Part shown: in pieces, positions 28,488-37,507 of the stretch
Position numbering within the stretch: position 1 is the first letter of the stretch
Layout of the letters: each line of letters opens with the position of its first letter
DNA from: Pararhizobium sp. YC-54
GTDB lineage: Bacteria > Pseudomonadota > Alphaproteobacteria > Rhizobiales > Rhizobiaceae
Assembly (NCBI RefSeq): GCF_025847205.1
Contig: NZ_JAOYTH010000006.1
Coordinates: forward strand, 1-64,000
DNA: 64,000 nucleotides
Reading direction: 5' to 3'
The notes under the pieces: model-generated
Told to the model about the DNA's origin: nothing
The model's input: only the letters and a program-made list of their open reading frames with translations
The model's database searches: none
Translations under genes and position numbers: made by a program

Positions 28488-28509
28488 AAGCCCGCTTTAG
28501 TGCGGGCTC
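28488..28509 (-). terminator. Candidate hairpin terminator downstream of the hydrolase-like gene
   Basis: AGCCCGC and GCGGGCT form a 7-bp stem with a 6-base loop. On the minus strand TTTATCC follows. A tiny minus-strand frame (28497-28601, 34 codons) ends inside it. The stem would separate the hydrolase-like gene from the beta-helix gene. Confidence 0.4.
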
Positions 28510-28614
28510 AGGTTTTGGAAGACTTCAATGGGCACCATTGCAATGTTGCGTTCCTCAGACTCGATAATCGCGCCTTTGCACAACAGCATCGCCAGTAGCA
28601 TCCGGTCCGAACGA

Positions 28615-29472
28615 TTACTCGCTGAAGACGCTGATCGCGGAAGAACCGGAAAGTGCCTCCTGGCAGAGCGTTGCAAGGCTCTTCGTTCGGGGCAAGGTTA
28701 GTATTTCATCCACCATCGCACTCGACCGCAGAGAACTTTGAAGGTCCTGCTGCTTCTTTGCTGCTTGGGTCACGCTATCGACTATATCAATCACGGCTGC
28801 TCGGTCTGTGTTATCCACCAGAAATGGCAGAACAACCGAGTGCGTCTTTAGATGTAGCCGAACCAGCGCAACATTCTCGCCTGAGACGCTCTCGGCTTCT
28901 GACCGGTCGTCCGCGTTGAGGTTGCCAAAGATGATGGTCGAGCGTGTAGTCGAAGGTACGTGCGTGACATCGCCATATCGAGCCAACGCCTCGGCTATGG
29001 TCTTGTCCTCCAATGCTTTTTTTAGCAGGCTTTTGTAGCTTGGAAACCGAACCCTCGGGTTTTCGGGGTGAATTCGCGTCTGAGGGCCGAAGCACAGACT
29101 GGAATATTGACGGCCGCTGTCCTTGGCCGAACACAATGATGCCATCAGCAATGCACCAAAACCACCTTTTGAGCATCCCGTAAAGAGCACTCTTGCGACC
29201 GCCAAGCCTGTCGCGATGTCCACAATCGCTGATGAAACCTCATCGGCGCCGAGGGTAAAATATGCGTCTTTCTGGTCGGCCAGATGAAGTACGGACGAGT
29301 GAAACTCGGTCCTATAGAAAGCAAAGCTTTTCTTCTGGGAGAGCACTACGATCAACTCTTCAGAACGCTCATTGACGCGAAGCTCAGCATTTATCCAGGG
29401 TGGAAGAGTGATTTCCATCTTAGCTAGCATCTGGTCGTCATCCTCGCAAACAATCCCGACTGTTGAGGGCAA
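28615..29472 (-). CDS. Predicted alpha/beta-hydrolase-like protein of the polysaccharide locus
   Basis: The 285-residue protein is not one I can assign to a named family. It contains a nucleophile-elbow-like GCSKGGFGALLMAS (about 98-111) after a hydrophobic strand ARVLFTGC, and a late acidic segment SSTIIFGNLNADDRSEAE that could supply an acid. This order fits an alpha/beta hydrolase, perhaps an acyl esterase or polysaccharide-modifying enzyme. The start may be one of several ATGs in the first 20 codons. It is in the accessory island between the phage-like ABA-sandwich gene and the beta-helix gene. Confidence 0.5.
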   Translation of the reverse strand: MPSTVGIVCEDDDQMLAKMEITLPPWINAELRVNERSEELIVVLSQKKSFAFYRTEFHSSVLHLADQKDAYFTLGADEVSSAIVDIATGLAVARVLFTGCSKGGFGALLMASLCSAKDSGRQYSSLCFGPQTRIHPENPRVRFPSYKSLLKKALEDKTIAEALARYGDVTHVPSTTRSTIIFGNLNADDRSEAESVSGENVALVRLHLKTHSVVLPFLVDNTDRAAVIDIVDSVTQAAKKQQDLQSSLRSSAMVDEILTLPRTKSLATLCQEALSGSSAISVFSE

Positions 29473-29539
29473 AGAACTGCTTTAAACGGAGTTGACGCGC
29501 CGCTGTCAACGCAACGACTCGGTTGAGACGTAATTTTTG

Positions 29540-29929
29540 TCAATCTGACTTTTGACTCCTGAGGAACATATCGCTCAGAGCTGCGGCACAGAGTGCCAAT
29601 GGTGGAGTTGAAGCCGAAAACCGCGGGCCGTCGTTTATGCGCGCTGTTGCGCCATCGCCCCCCCATGTGAATCCGGCGGTGCATTTCGGATCGACCAGCC
29701 GCGCCAAGCTTTGTGCAGCAGTGATGCTTCTAGTGAACGACGGTACCGGAGTTTTCCTCGAAGCTCCCGGGAACAGCCAGACAACCTTTTTTCGCTTTTC
29801 ACCTGTCTCGGTTGTTCCGTGTGTCACCCTGCGCTCATAGCCGACAGCCAGCGCAATTTTGAGGTCGAGTTTCCGGTCTGGCCCCGAAGCATGTTGAAGC
29901 TCCAGAATTATCTCTGTCACCGACGGCAT
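29540..29929 (-). CDS. Phage ABA-sandwich-domain-like small protein
   Basis: The 129-residue protein has the DLKIALAVGYERR opening, a central WLFPGA and PSFTRSITAAQSLARLVDP segment, and an ending SASTPPLALCAAALSDMF. That order matches the small ABA-sandwich proteins common in rhizobial prophages, which usually end with ATPALALCAAAL. Function is unknown. Its presence next to a tailspike-like gene hints that part of the island came with a phage. Confidence 0.6.
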   Translation of the reverse strand: MPSVTEIILELQHASGPDRKLDLKIALAVGYERRVTHGTTETGEKRKKVVWLFPGASRKTPVPSFTRSITAAQSLARLVDPKCTAGFTWGGDGATARINDGPRFSASTPPLALCAAALSDMFLRSQKSD

Positions 29930-30229
29930 GTGCGGCTGTCCTCTTCCCGTATACTGAAAGGGTCGGTCGGTAGCGAGTTTGACCCCACGTCTAAATCTCT
30001 AAATCGGTTGATGGTGCCTGTCTATCGCCTGCGTTTCTACAGTTCACTGCCACGATAGCCCTGTTCATAACCACACCATTCAAAGGAAAACACAATAACA
30101 TGACGCATCAAGAGGCAGGGTTTTTGCATCATGGAATGGGAGGGCTGCTGGGTCACCGTCTATCAAGACGGAGTGGAGTCTGGATGATCGGCTAGGCCAC
30201 ATCGCCGGTCGGGGTCCCATGTCCGTGCG
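29930..30229. other. Intergenic stretch with a diverged repeat segment
   Basis: I see no convincing coding sequence here. A segment at 29977-30032 (CCACGTCTAAAT...GTTGATGGTGCCTGTC) resembles 31590-31625, just beyond the 3' end of the glycosyltransferase fusion gene. The surroundings look like degenerate DNA with base composition unlike the chromosomal core. Confidence 0.4.
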
Positions 30230-30433
30230 TCAAGACCAACCTGCATATAGTTGAAAAAGCATAATCGAAGACGCTCCTTCGGGCGTCACACCATGAATTC
30301 CGCCAATGAAATGACCGCCAAAATCCGCGGCAGCAATCAGCCACGCAAAACATCCGGATTCACCGGCGAATGAAGGCCTCCGATTGAGCCTGGGACTTCT
30401 GCCGGGACTGATCAGAAGTGCTCGATCGACCAT
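30230..30433 (-). CDS. Hypothetical 67-residue protein, translationally coupled to the pyruvyl transferase gene
   Basis: The ATG overlaps the stop of the upstream gene in a TGATG arrangement, which is the main reason to list it. The product has one hydrophobic stretch (CFAWLIAAADFGGHFIGGI) and no motif I recognise. It could be chance reading downstream of the operon. Confidence 0.3.
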   Translation of the reverse strand: MVDRALLISPGRSPRLNRRPSFAGESGCFAWLIAAADFGGHFIGGIHGVTPEGASSIMLFQLYAGWS

Positions 30434-31518
30434 CAGACAAGAGTAGCTGCGAAATCCGCAGCCTGGGCGCGCAGTTGCTCGCCAAGAGCGGCGCGCTTTT
30501 CCGCGATTGAAGCGGCCAGCCGGTCCTCGTTATGGATGAAGAAATTGAGTTTGCCAATCAGCGCATTTGCCATGTCGTCGAGCTGTGACCGCGTCAGGTT
30601 AGCACTGTGCGGCACAGCGCACAGAAAATCGTTCGACCCGAAATAATCCATTGGCATCCCGCGGCGCGCCGACATGCCAACGAACGCTGCAGGTGCGTCG
30701 AACGCGAGGAACGGCAGCCAGCCGTGTAACCGCTTTCCGAAGGCGAAGCGGCAGCCGGTATACCGCTCGCCGAACGACGGGTGCTTCAACAGCGCTTCGT
30801 TGAATGCAATGTTGAATTCCTTTCCAGAAAGTTCCGCCTGCAGCATCTCGCCGAAGAGCGGCAGGTCAATGTCGATGGGCGGGAACAAATCCAGCAGCAT
30901 GCGGTTTGAGTCTCCAGCGGCATTGGTCATCGAGCGCACCTCGAGGCCTTCGGACTCGGCGTACGCCTTGAACCGTCGCAGCGGGTGGTCGCTGAAATTC
31001 TCCTCTTTGAAGAGGAACGCGTCGAAGTTCACGACGACAACGTCGCGCTTGCGCGGTTTGATATCGAGCAGCGTGTCAGTGAAGAGGGATGCACAGGGAG
31101 ACCACTCGGGGTGAGTCGATGGGTCAACTTCACGGATAAACTCGGATTCCCGCTGCGCGCGAACAATAATCTTAGGCGCGCGTGCTGTAACGCGGCGAAC
31201 AGCCTCGATTTCTTCATCGGACGGTTTCGCTAGAATTCCCGTCGACCAGAGATGGAACTTCGAGTGTTGGAAGCGATCCCATTGCTTAGCGAGTTTTTGA
31301 TGCAGGTGCCGCGACGAGTTGGTTTGTACGAACATCCCCCCAGGACCAATGATGACGTTCCCCGGCGTCTCCTGCCCGTCGCGGATATAGACCGGTTCGC
31401 TTACATAGCGGAAGTCCAGATCCACGAGGCCTTCGAACAGCTTCCGAGTCACTTGGTAAAGAAGGGCATCTCCGGCGTTGCCACGGATGCCACACGTAAC
31501 CCAAAGTGCCTTCTTCAT
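30433..31518 (-). CDS. Polysaccharide pyruvyl-transferase-family protein
   Basis: The 361-residue protein fits the CsaB/WcaK-type family that adds pyruvate ketals to glycans. An N-terminal Gly/Asn motif (GIRGNAGDALLYQV) and a glycine-rich loop (NVIIGPGGMFVQTN) are followed by a C-terminal donor lobe with FAFGKRLHGWLPFLAFDAPAAFVGMS, in which the RLHG histidine is highly conserved. The ATG at 31518 was chosen; an ATG six codons upstream is possible. It lies in the island between the sialyltransferase-GT4 fusion and the phage-like genes, so it may modify the same polymer. Confidence 0.82.
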   Translation of the reverse strand: MKKALWVTCGIRGNAGDALLYQVTRKLFEGLVDLDFRYVSEPVYIRDGQETPGNVIIGPGGMFVQTNSSRHLHQKLAKQWDRFQHSKFHLWSTGILAKPSDEEIEAVRRVTARAPKIIVRAQRESEFIREVDPSTHPEWSPCASLFTDTLLDIKPRKRDVVVVNFDAFLFKEENFSDHPLRRFKAYAESEGLEVRSMTNAAGDSNRMLLDLFPPIDIDLPLFGEMLQAELSGKEFNIAFNEALLKHPSFGERYTGCRFAFGKRLHGWLPFLAFDAPAAFVGMSARRGMPMDYFGSNDFLCAVPHSANLTRSQLDDMANALIGKLNFFIHNEDRLAASIAEKRAALGEQLRAQAADFAATLV

Positions 31519-31631
31519 CGTGCGTTCTTTTCTCATGTACTAAATTGTTTGCTGGTCAGAAAAACGAGCTGAACGGGGGTGGATTCGAACCACGTCTAAA
31601 TTGGTCGATGATGTCTGTCCACCCCGCGCCT

Positions 31632-34439
31632 CTAGTCAGAGACGAGTTTTTCCAGGAGTTCAAAATTCTGTTTCTTGAAATTCTGAACAGAAAAATGCTT
31701 ATTGAGCACATCAGTATTGAGCTTCTTCAGTCGCGAGATATTTTTCACGCTGAAAATATCATCATTGGGGAATGTGATATCTTCCGAGAAGATAACGTTG
31801 TCAGCCTTGTTGAAGTCTATATTCCCGCCAACCTTCGAAAGAACAATTGCGCAATTGTTCTTCATGGCCTCAAGTGTCGCGAAATCAAATATCGATATTC
31901 TATGCAGCATGATATAGACATCCGAGACATGAAGCGCGTTCATCACCTCTTTATGAGGTATTTTTTTCAGGTATGTGAACTCAAAATTGTCGTGTTTTTT
32001 AGAAATATTCTTTGCGCGTAGAAGGATATCGTCCCTCATTACCCCATCACCGATGCAAATCCATCTAACGCGGGTTTGCGTTACGGGCATCATCCGCTCG
32101 AAGAATTCCAATACCCGGTCCTGCCCCTTTGCCGCAGTAAGGGTCCCCACGCTTGTAAAAGTCAGACCGTCAAAGGCAGGGATTTTAAGATTTGCCAGAT
32201 CCGGTCGAGCCGCACCTGGCAAAATGGTATTGTAAATACTCGGCCCAATGCTGACTTCGTCAAGATTAGCGCCCCTATATTCATCCGAAAAATACATATC
32301 CCGCGCGCCGTCGCTAGGAAATACAACGTATTTTGCCTTTTTCATTGCAACGGCTTCGACTGCCTTCAGTCTCTTTATCAAAGAGGGCTGAAGTTGATGG
32401 CCGAAGTTCAGCATCTGCGTCACGAACGAACCTTGGAAATGCCAATCCAGCACATAGCTTTTGCCCGCCAGCGCAAGGCCGTAGGCGCACCCTAGGTCAT
32501 GCGTAAAATAGTGCCCATATCGTCCGGTTTTACAAATATCGAGAGCAAAGCTGGCGCCACTTGCAAGATCGCCGTACCAATCTGGATAAACATGTTTCTC
32601 CCGGAAGTGGTAGTCAATCGAGCGCTCATGGAAATATGGCCCCAGAAGCGCCTTCTGCAGCCACAGGACACCTCCGGGACCGCCGGTCGCGCCTCTATTG
32701 GGGCGATAGGCCAAGGCGGCTATGCTCGTTCCATTTAAGCTGCTGTCAGCTTTGATGCTGCGCGCTTTCCGCCCGACCTGCCTTAGAGAGCGATTGAACA
32801 GTGCATCAAATAGATAACCGGAGCGCTTGGCACGTATTTCTTGAGACCATTTCTTATAGGCCCAGTTAGCCAGATTGTAATACGAGCGCGGGTGCAGAGG
32901 ATGAGTGAACAACATTATGAGCCAGTAATCGAGAGCTTTTTTAAAGTCGGCTTTTTTCTCGAAAAGTCGAGCATTTCCAGCCAGCGCCGGGATTGATAGC
33001 GGCTTTGCCTCTGCTATCCGCAGAATATCCGCCTCGTTATTCGGGATTGTGGGATTAAACCACCTCCTGATCGGTTTCAAAAGCGTTGAGACCAGAATAC
33101 TGTAGGCTGCAGGCCTGTAGGGATTGAGGGCCAAGCCATGCCAGGCTGACTTCACACTCAGTCCGAATTTTTCCTCTTTCTGGGCGCCAGCCAATCTGAG
33201 AACGGAGTTAAACGGCCGTTGCTGTATTCGCCGTTGTATCGCCCGAAGAGGAAGCTTCATCGCGCCTTCTAAATCGAGCGCCGGCGGTTTTTGCGCATAA
33301 ATTCGTTTTAGCAAGTCGCGCTGCGGCTTAAACGACGAAAAAACCTCTCTCGCCACTTCCTCCGGCTTATCCTCATTTGCCTGCAGGCGCCGCAATAATG
33401 AGCGAAGCGTCGGAATTACAACCGCACAAAAATTTCGCGCATTTCCAAAGTCACCGTCGCCGGGGGTTAGCTTCTTCAGGTCGTATTCGTCAATTGTAAA
33501 GGCAGGAATCCCATACAGAGTGGGTATGGTCACCAGCGCGGACGACGCGTAGGAAAACACCGCACACCACTCGTAGGATGAAGCAATACGCTCAACCGGC
33601 ACATTGTGGGCATCGACGATATGGAATTTTTGACCGACAAATGCCTCCGTCAAAAGGTCCGGCAGGATGCTGATATCTCTTGGATGCTTCACGAAATAGA
33701 CGGAGAATCCAGAAAGAAGAATGGATGAGATAGAGGATAGATAATGATTCAGCAGATTATCCATAGACATATCTGCTCGTGCAAATTGCCCGATAAACAA
33801 TACTTTATTTTTGTCGGAACCGTCCTCAATTAAATGACCGTCAATCGGAATTTTTTCTATTGCCGTGCGTAGGTATTTCGGATCAGGAACAATGACCGGC
33901 ACATCATGGGCCTGATAGTCAAAAAGAGGCGGCAACCCCATAAAGTTAAAACTTACATATCCGTCGAGACGGGAAAGGAAATATTCTTCATTAGTGTTCA
34001 AGTTCTTCTTGTTATGATGGCGGAAATAGGAATTTAGCCCCTCTTCAATGCAATATGCCTGGGCATTAGGATACATCGATAGCAGCAGTCTGGATTTACT
34101 AGAGAAAAGATGAGGGACGATAATCTCGTCAAAATCAACATCCCCGAGCAGTCCCCTGATGAGGGCCTCAGATTCCGCATCGCTTTTTTCGGCCAGGTCA
34201 CCATTGGTATAATTTTCCGGCGTGGAATTTTCGTACACACAGTAATTTATACAAAAAATATTCTGGAAATCCGCAAATTTACTAGAAAACTCATCAAAGG
34301 AATCTAGATAAGATTGATTGCAGACATGAGAGATGTGCAGCAGTGTATCTTCACACTCTCCCTGCTCCCATCGACTTTCAATATAAGCAACGCTTAAAAT
34401 GGTGGACCACTTACCCGTAGCAAGAATCAGCCGTTTCAT
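31632..34439 (-). CDS. Bifunctional glycosyltransferase: N-terminal sialyltransferase-like domain fused to C-terminal GT4
   Basis: The 935-residue protein has an N-terminal domain (1-380) with the three short motifs of bacterial GT-B sialyltransferases: E132-E133-G134 in YCIEEGLNSYF, H252-P253 in VKHPRD, and S299-S300 in SYASSALVTIP. A helical linker (about 380-620) follows. The C-terminal GT4 domain (about 620-935) shows SVGTLTAAKGQDRVLEFFER and IFDFATLEAMKNN, with Ser in place of the first Glu of the usual EX7E motif. The gene is visibly AT-rich. The layout recalls meningococcal W/Y capsule polymerases but with the domain order reversed. It probably builds an alternating nonulosonate-hexose polymer. 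Confidence 0.78.
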   Translation of the reverse strand: MKRLILATGKWSTILSVAYIESRWEQGECEDTLLHISHVCNQSYLDSFDEFSSKFADFQNIFCINYCVYENSTPENYTNGDLAEKSDAESEALIRGLLGDVDFDEIIVPHLFSSKSRLLLSMYPNAQAYCIEEGLNSYFRHHNKKNLNTNEEYFLSRLDGYVSFNFMGLPPLFDYQAHDVPVIVPDPKYLRTAIEKIPIDGHLIEDGSDKNKVLFIGQFARADMSMDNLLNHYLSSISSILLSGFSVYFVKHPRDISILPDLLTEAFVGQKFHIVDAHNVPVERIASSYEWCAVFSYASSALVTIPTLYGIPAFTIDEYDLKKLTPGDGDFGNARNFCAVVIPTLRSLLRRLQANEDKPEEVAREVFSSFKPQRDLLKRIYAQKPPALDLEGAMKLPLRAIQRRIQQRPFNSVLRLAGAQKEEKFGLSVKSAWHGLALNPYRPAAYSILVSTLLKPIRRWFNPTIPNNEADILRIAEAKPLSIPALAGNARLFEKKADFKKALDYWLIMLFTHPLHPRSYYNLANWAYKKWSQEIRAKRSGYLFDALFNRSLRQVGRKARSIKADSSLNGTSIAALAYRPNRGATGGPGGVLWLQKALLGPYFHERSIDYHFREKHVYPDWYGDLASGASFALDICKTGRYGHYFTHDLGCAYGLALAGKSYVLDWHFQGSFVTQMLNFGHQLQPSLIKRLKAVEAVAMKKAKYVVFPSDGARDMYFSDEYRGANLDEVSIGPSIYNTILPGAARPDLANLKIPAFDGLTFTSVGTLTAAKGQDRVLEFFERMMPVTQTRVRWICIGDGVMRDDILLRAKNISKKHDNFEFTYLKKIPHKEVMNALHVSDVYIMLHRISIFDFATLEAMKNNCAIVLSKVGGNIDFNKADNVIFSEDITFPNDDIFSVKNISRLKKLNTDVLNKHFSVQNFKKQNFELLEKLVSD

Positions 34440-34485
34440 AATCTATGACCGCCTTCGCTTTTAATCAAAAGTTTTGGTTATTACA

Positions 34486-35634
<1,149 letters not shown>

Positions 35635-36039
35635 TTATGCCACCTCTTGGACCACGCTGCCCCTGCATAAGCATTTTGAGGGGTTTGACAACCCTACCGG
35701 CGGCCATCTGATTGCTCACAGTAACCTACACCACCTTGTTGACCGGCCTAACCGGGCGCAGGATTTGGGTGGCTCTACCTCGCCGCATCAATGTTGACAT
35801 TCACGTTGACAGACCGGCTTTCTGCAGCAAGCCCCTACTACCAACTGTAAGTCGGCGGAATACGTCAAATCTGAGTCCGGAATAAAAATATTCGGCGATA
35901 TGTGAGCCGAACCGCAGCGACCGACGCCGTCATCCAACAGATCGACAAGGCCAAACCCAGAAGGAAAAGCGTAAAACTGCCTGTAAAACCGTCTATTTGA
36001 GACGCTTCTCATCCATGGCTCAACGCCCCGAGAAACAAG
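35635..36039. other. Intergenic region between glf and tRNA-Gly
   Basis: This is the edge of the polysaccharide island. No coding sequence is supported. A short direct repeat of GTTGACA occurs near 35794-35810. It presumably carries the promoter of the minus-strand glf operon. I find no clear copy of the tRNA 3' end that would mark an attachment site. Confidence 0.45.
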
Positions 36040-36113
36040 TGGAGCGGGTAGCGGGAATCGAACCCGCACGATCAGCTTGGGAAGCTGACAAGCTACCACT
36101 ACATCATACCCGC
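36040..36113 (-). tRNA. tRNA-Gly (anticodon CCC)
   Basis: The 74-nt cloverleaf has acceptor arms GCGGGTA and TACCCGC, D-arm GTAGTGGTAGC, anticodon stem TCAGC/GCTGA with loop TTCCCAA, T-arm GCGGGTTCGATTCCCGC and an encoded CCA end. Anticodon CCC reads glycine GGG codons. It borders the accessory island. Confidence 0.95.
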
Positions 36114-36181
36114 CTTGCGCCCGAGGTTTCCACCAAGCACGGCTGCCTGTCAAGGCGGCAGTCGGGTTTCGGGCTGTGTAT

Positions 36182-37279
36182 TTACGCCGAGCGGAAATGC
36201 TTGGAGAGTTTGAGGCCCTGCGCCTGATAGTTGGAACCGAGGCCAAGGCCATAGAGACCTTCGGGGCGCTCCATCATGTGTTCGTAAACCAGGCGGCCGA
36301 CGATCTGGCCGTGCTCGAGGATGAACGGCACCTCGTGGCTGCGGACTTCGAGGACGGCGCGGCTGCCTTTGCCGCCGGCCGAAACATGGCCGAAGCCCGG
36401 ATCGAAGAAGCCGGCGTAATGGACGCGGAATTCGCCGACCAGCGGATCGAACGGCGTCATTTCGGCGGCATAGAGCGGCGGCACATGCACGGCTTCGCGC
36501 GAGACGAGGATGTAGAATTCGTCGGGATCGAGGATCAGTTCATCGCCGCCGCGGCTGTAGAGCGGCTCCCAGAAATCGAAGATGCCATGCTCGGCCTTCT
36601 TGTCGACATCGACGACGGCGGTGTGGTGCTTGCCGCGGTAGCCGATCAGGCCGTCGGCACCGGTGCCCTTGAGATCGATCGAGAGCGCAATGCCGGCACC
36701 GGAGACATTCGGCGTTTCGCTGGCAACGAGGACATCGCTTTCGTGCAGCGCCATCACTTCGGTTTCGGTCAGGAGCGCATGGCCGATGCGGAAGCGGATC
36801 TGCGACAGCCGCGAGCCGCGCCGGACGATCACCGGGAAGGTGCGCGGGCTGATTTCCAGATAGAGCGGGCCGCAATAGCCGGCGGGGATCTTGTCGAATT
36901 CCTGGGCCCGGTCGGTGATGACGCGGGTGAAGATATCAAGGCGGCCTGTCGAGCTCTTCGGATTGGCCGAGGCCGACATTTCCGGCGAAAGATCAAGGCT
37001 TTCCATCAAGGGAACGATATAGACGCAGCCGGTTTCAAGCACCGCCCCTTCGGAGAGATCGATGACGTGCAGCTTCAGCCGGTCGAGCTTGTCGGCCACC
37101 AGGTGGCCGGGACCGGGCATGAAGCTGGCGCGCACGCGGAAGGCCTTGGAGCCGAGCCGCAGGTCGAGGCTGGCCGGCTGGATCTGGTCGGTATCGAGCT
37201 TTGCCTCGCTTTTCAACCGCCCCGCATCAAACAGCGCTTTAATGGCGCGATCGGCTAGAATGCCTGTGGCCCTCGTCAT
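36182..37279 (-). CDS. 2'-deoxycytidine 5'-triphosphate deaminase (double-domain type)
   Basis: The 365-residue protein consists of two dCTP-deaminase/dUTPase-type jelly-roll halves, as in the long alphaproteobacterial form. IQPASLDLRLGSKAFRVRAS opens the first, and TFPVIVRRGSRLSQIRFR with NPKSSTGRLDIFTRVITD carry the conserved core. The second half contains FYILVSREAVHVPPLYAAEM and FDPGFGHV. The enzyme makes dUTP for thymidylate synthesis. The start at 37279 follows an AAGGAAGATGG ribosome-binding site. It is divergent from metZ. Confidence 0.88.
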   Translation of the reverse strand: MTRATGILADRAIKALFDAGRLKSEAKLDTDQIQPASLDLRLGSKAFRVRASFMPGPGHLVADKLDRLKLHVIDLSEGAVLETGCVYIVPLMESLDLSPEMSASANPKSSTGRLDIFTRVITDRAQEFDKIPAGYCGPLYLEISPRTFPVIVRRGSRLSQIRFRIGHALLTETEVMALHESDVLVASETPNVSGAGIALSIDLKGTGADGLIGYRGKHHTAVVDVDKKAEHGIFDFWEPLYSRGGDELILDPDEFYILVSREAVHVPPLYAAEMTPFDPLVGEFRVHYAGFFDPGFGHVSAGGKGSRAVLEVRSHEVPFILEHGQIVGRLVYEHMMERPEGLYGLGLGSNYQAQGLKLSKHFRSA

Positions 37280-37389
37280 TCCATCTTCCTTTTGCCGCAA
37301 CCGGCCCGTCATAACCCAAATTGTCCCTGTGACATATCTTGTTGCTCACGGGAATTGACGCAAGCGCCGCCAATCAGTAAATACTGACT

Positions 37390-37447
37390 TATCCCGTGGT
37401 GATTTGGCCGGTCGGCTTGCAGCCACGTTAAACAAATAGCTAAAAAG
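37390..37447 (+). ncRNA. SAM-II riboswitch
   Basis: The segment matches the SAM-II aptamer consensus closely: CGTGGTGATTTGGCCGGTCG, GCTTGCAGCCACGTTAAACA and AATAGCTAAAAAGG. The pseudoknot between the loop and the GCTAAA tail can form. It lies 60 bp upstream of metZ and should turn that gene down when S-adenosylmethionine is abundant. Confidence 0.93.
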
Positions 37448-37488
37448 GCCGGGTTTGAAACCGGCTTGCTTTACGCGGCCGGTTTTTT
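37447..37488 (+). terminator. Attenuator hairpins following the SAM-II riboswitch
   Basis: AACCGGC (37459-37465) pairs with GCCGGTT (37478-37484), followed by TTTTT, forming an intrinsic terminator. The alternative stem GCCGG (37448-37452) with CCGGC (37461-37465) uses the terminator's left arm, so the two are mutually exclusive and can serve as the expression platform. The metZ start is 20 bp downstream. Confidence 0.7.
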
Positions 37489-37507
37489 GTTTTGAAAGAG
37501 ACAATCG

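Noticed and set aside
31565..31625. A possible tRNA near GGATTCGAACC
   Set aside because: The T-arm-like part is present, but only about 43 bases lie between possible acceptor arms and no D- or anticodon stem forms.
36040..36113. tRNA-Gly as a proven integration site of the island
   Set aside because: I could not find a repeated copy of the tRNA 3' end on the far side of the island, so attachment sites are not annotated.
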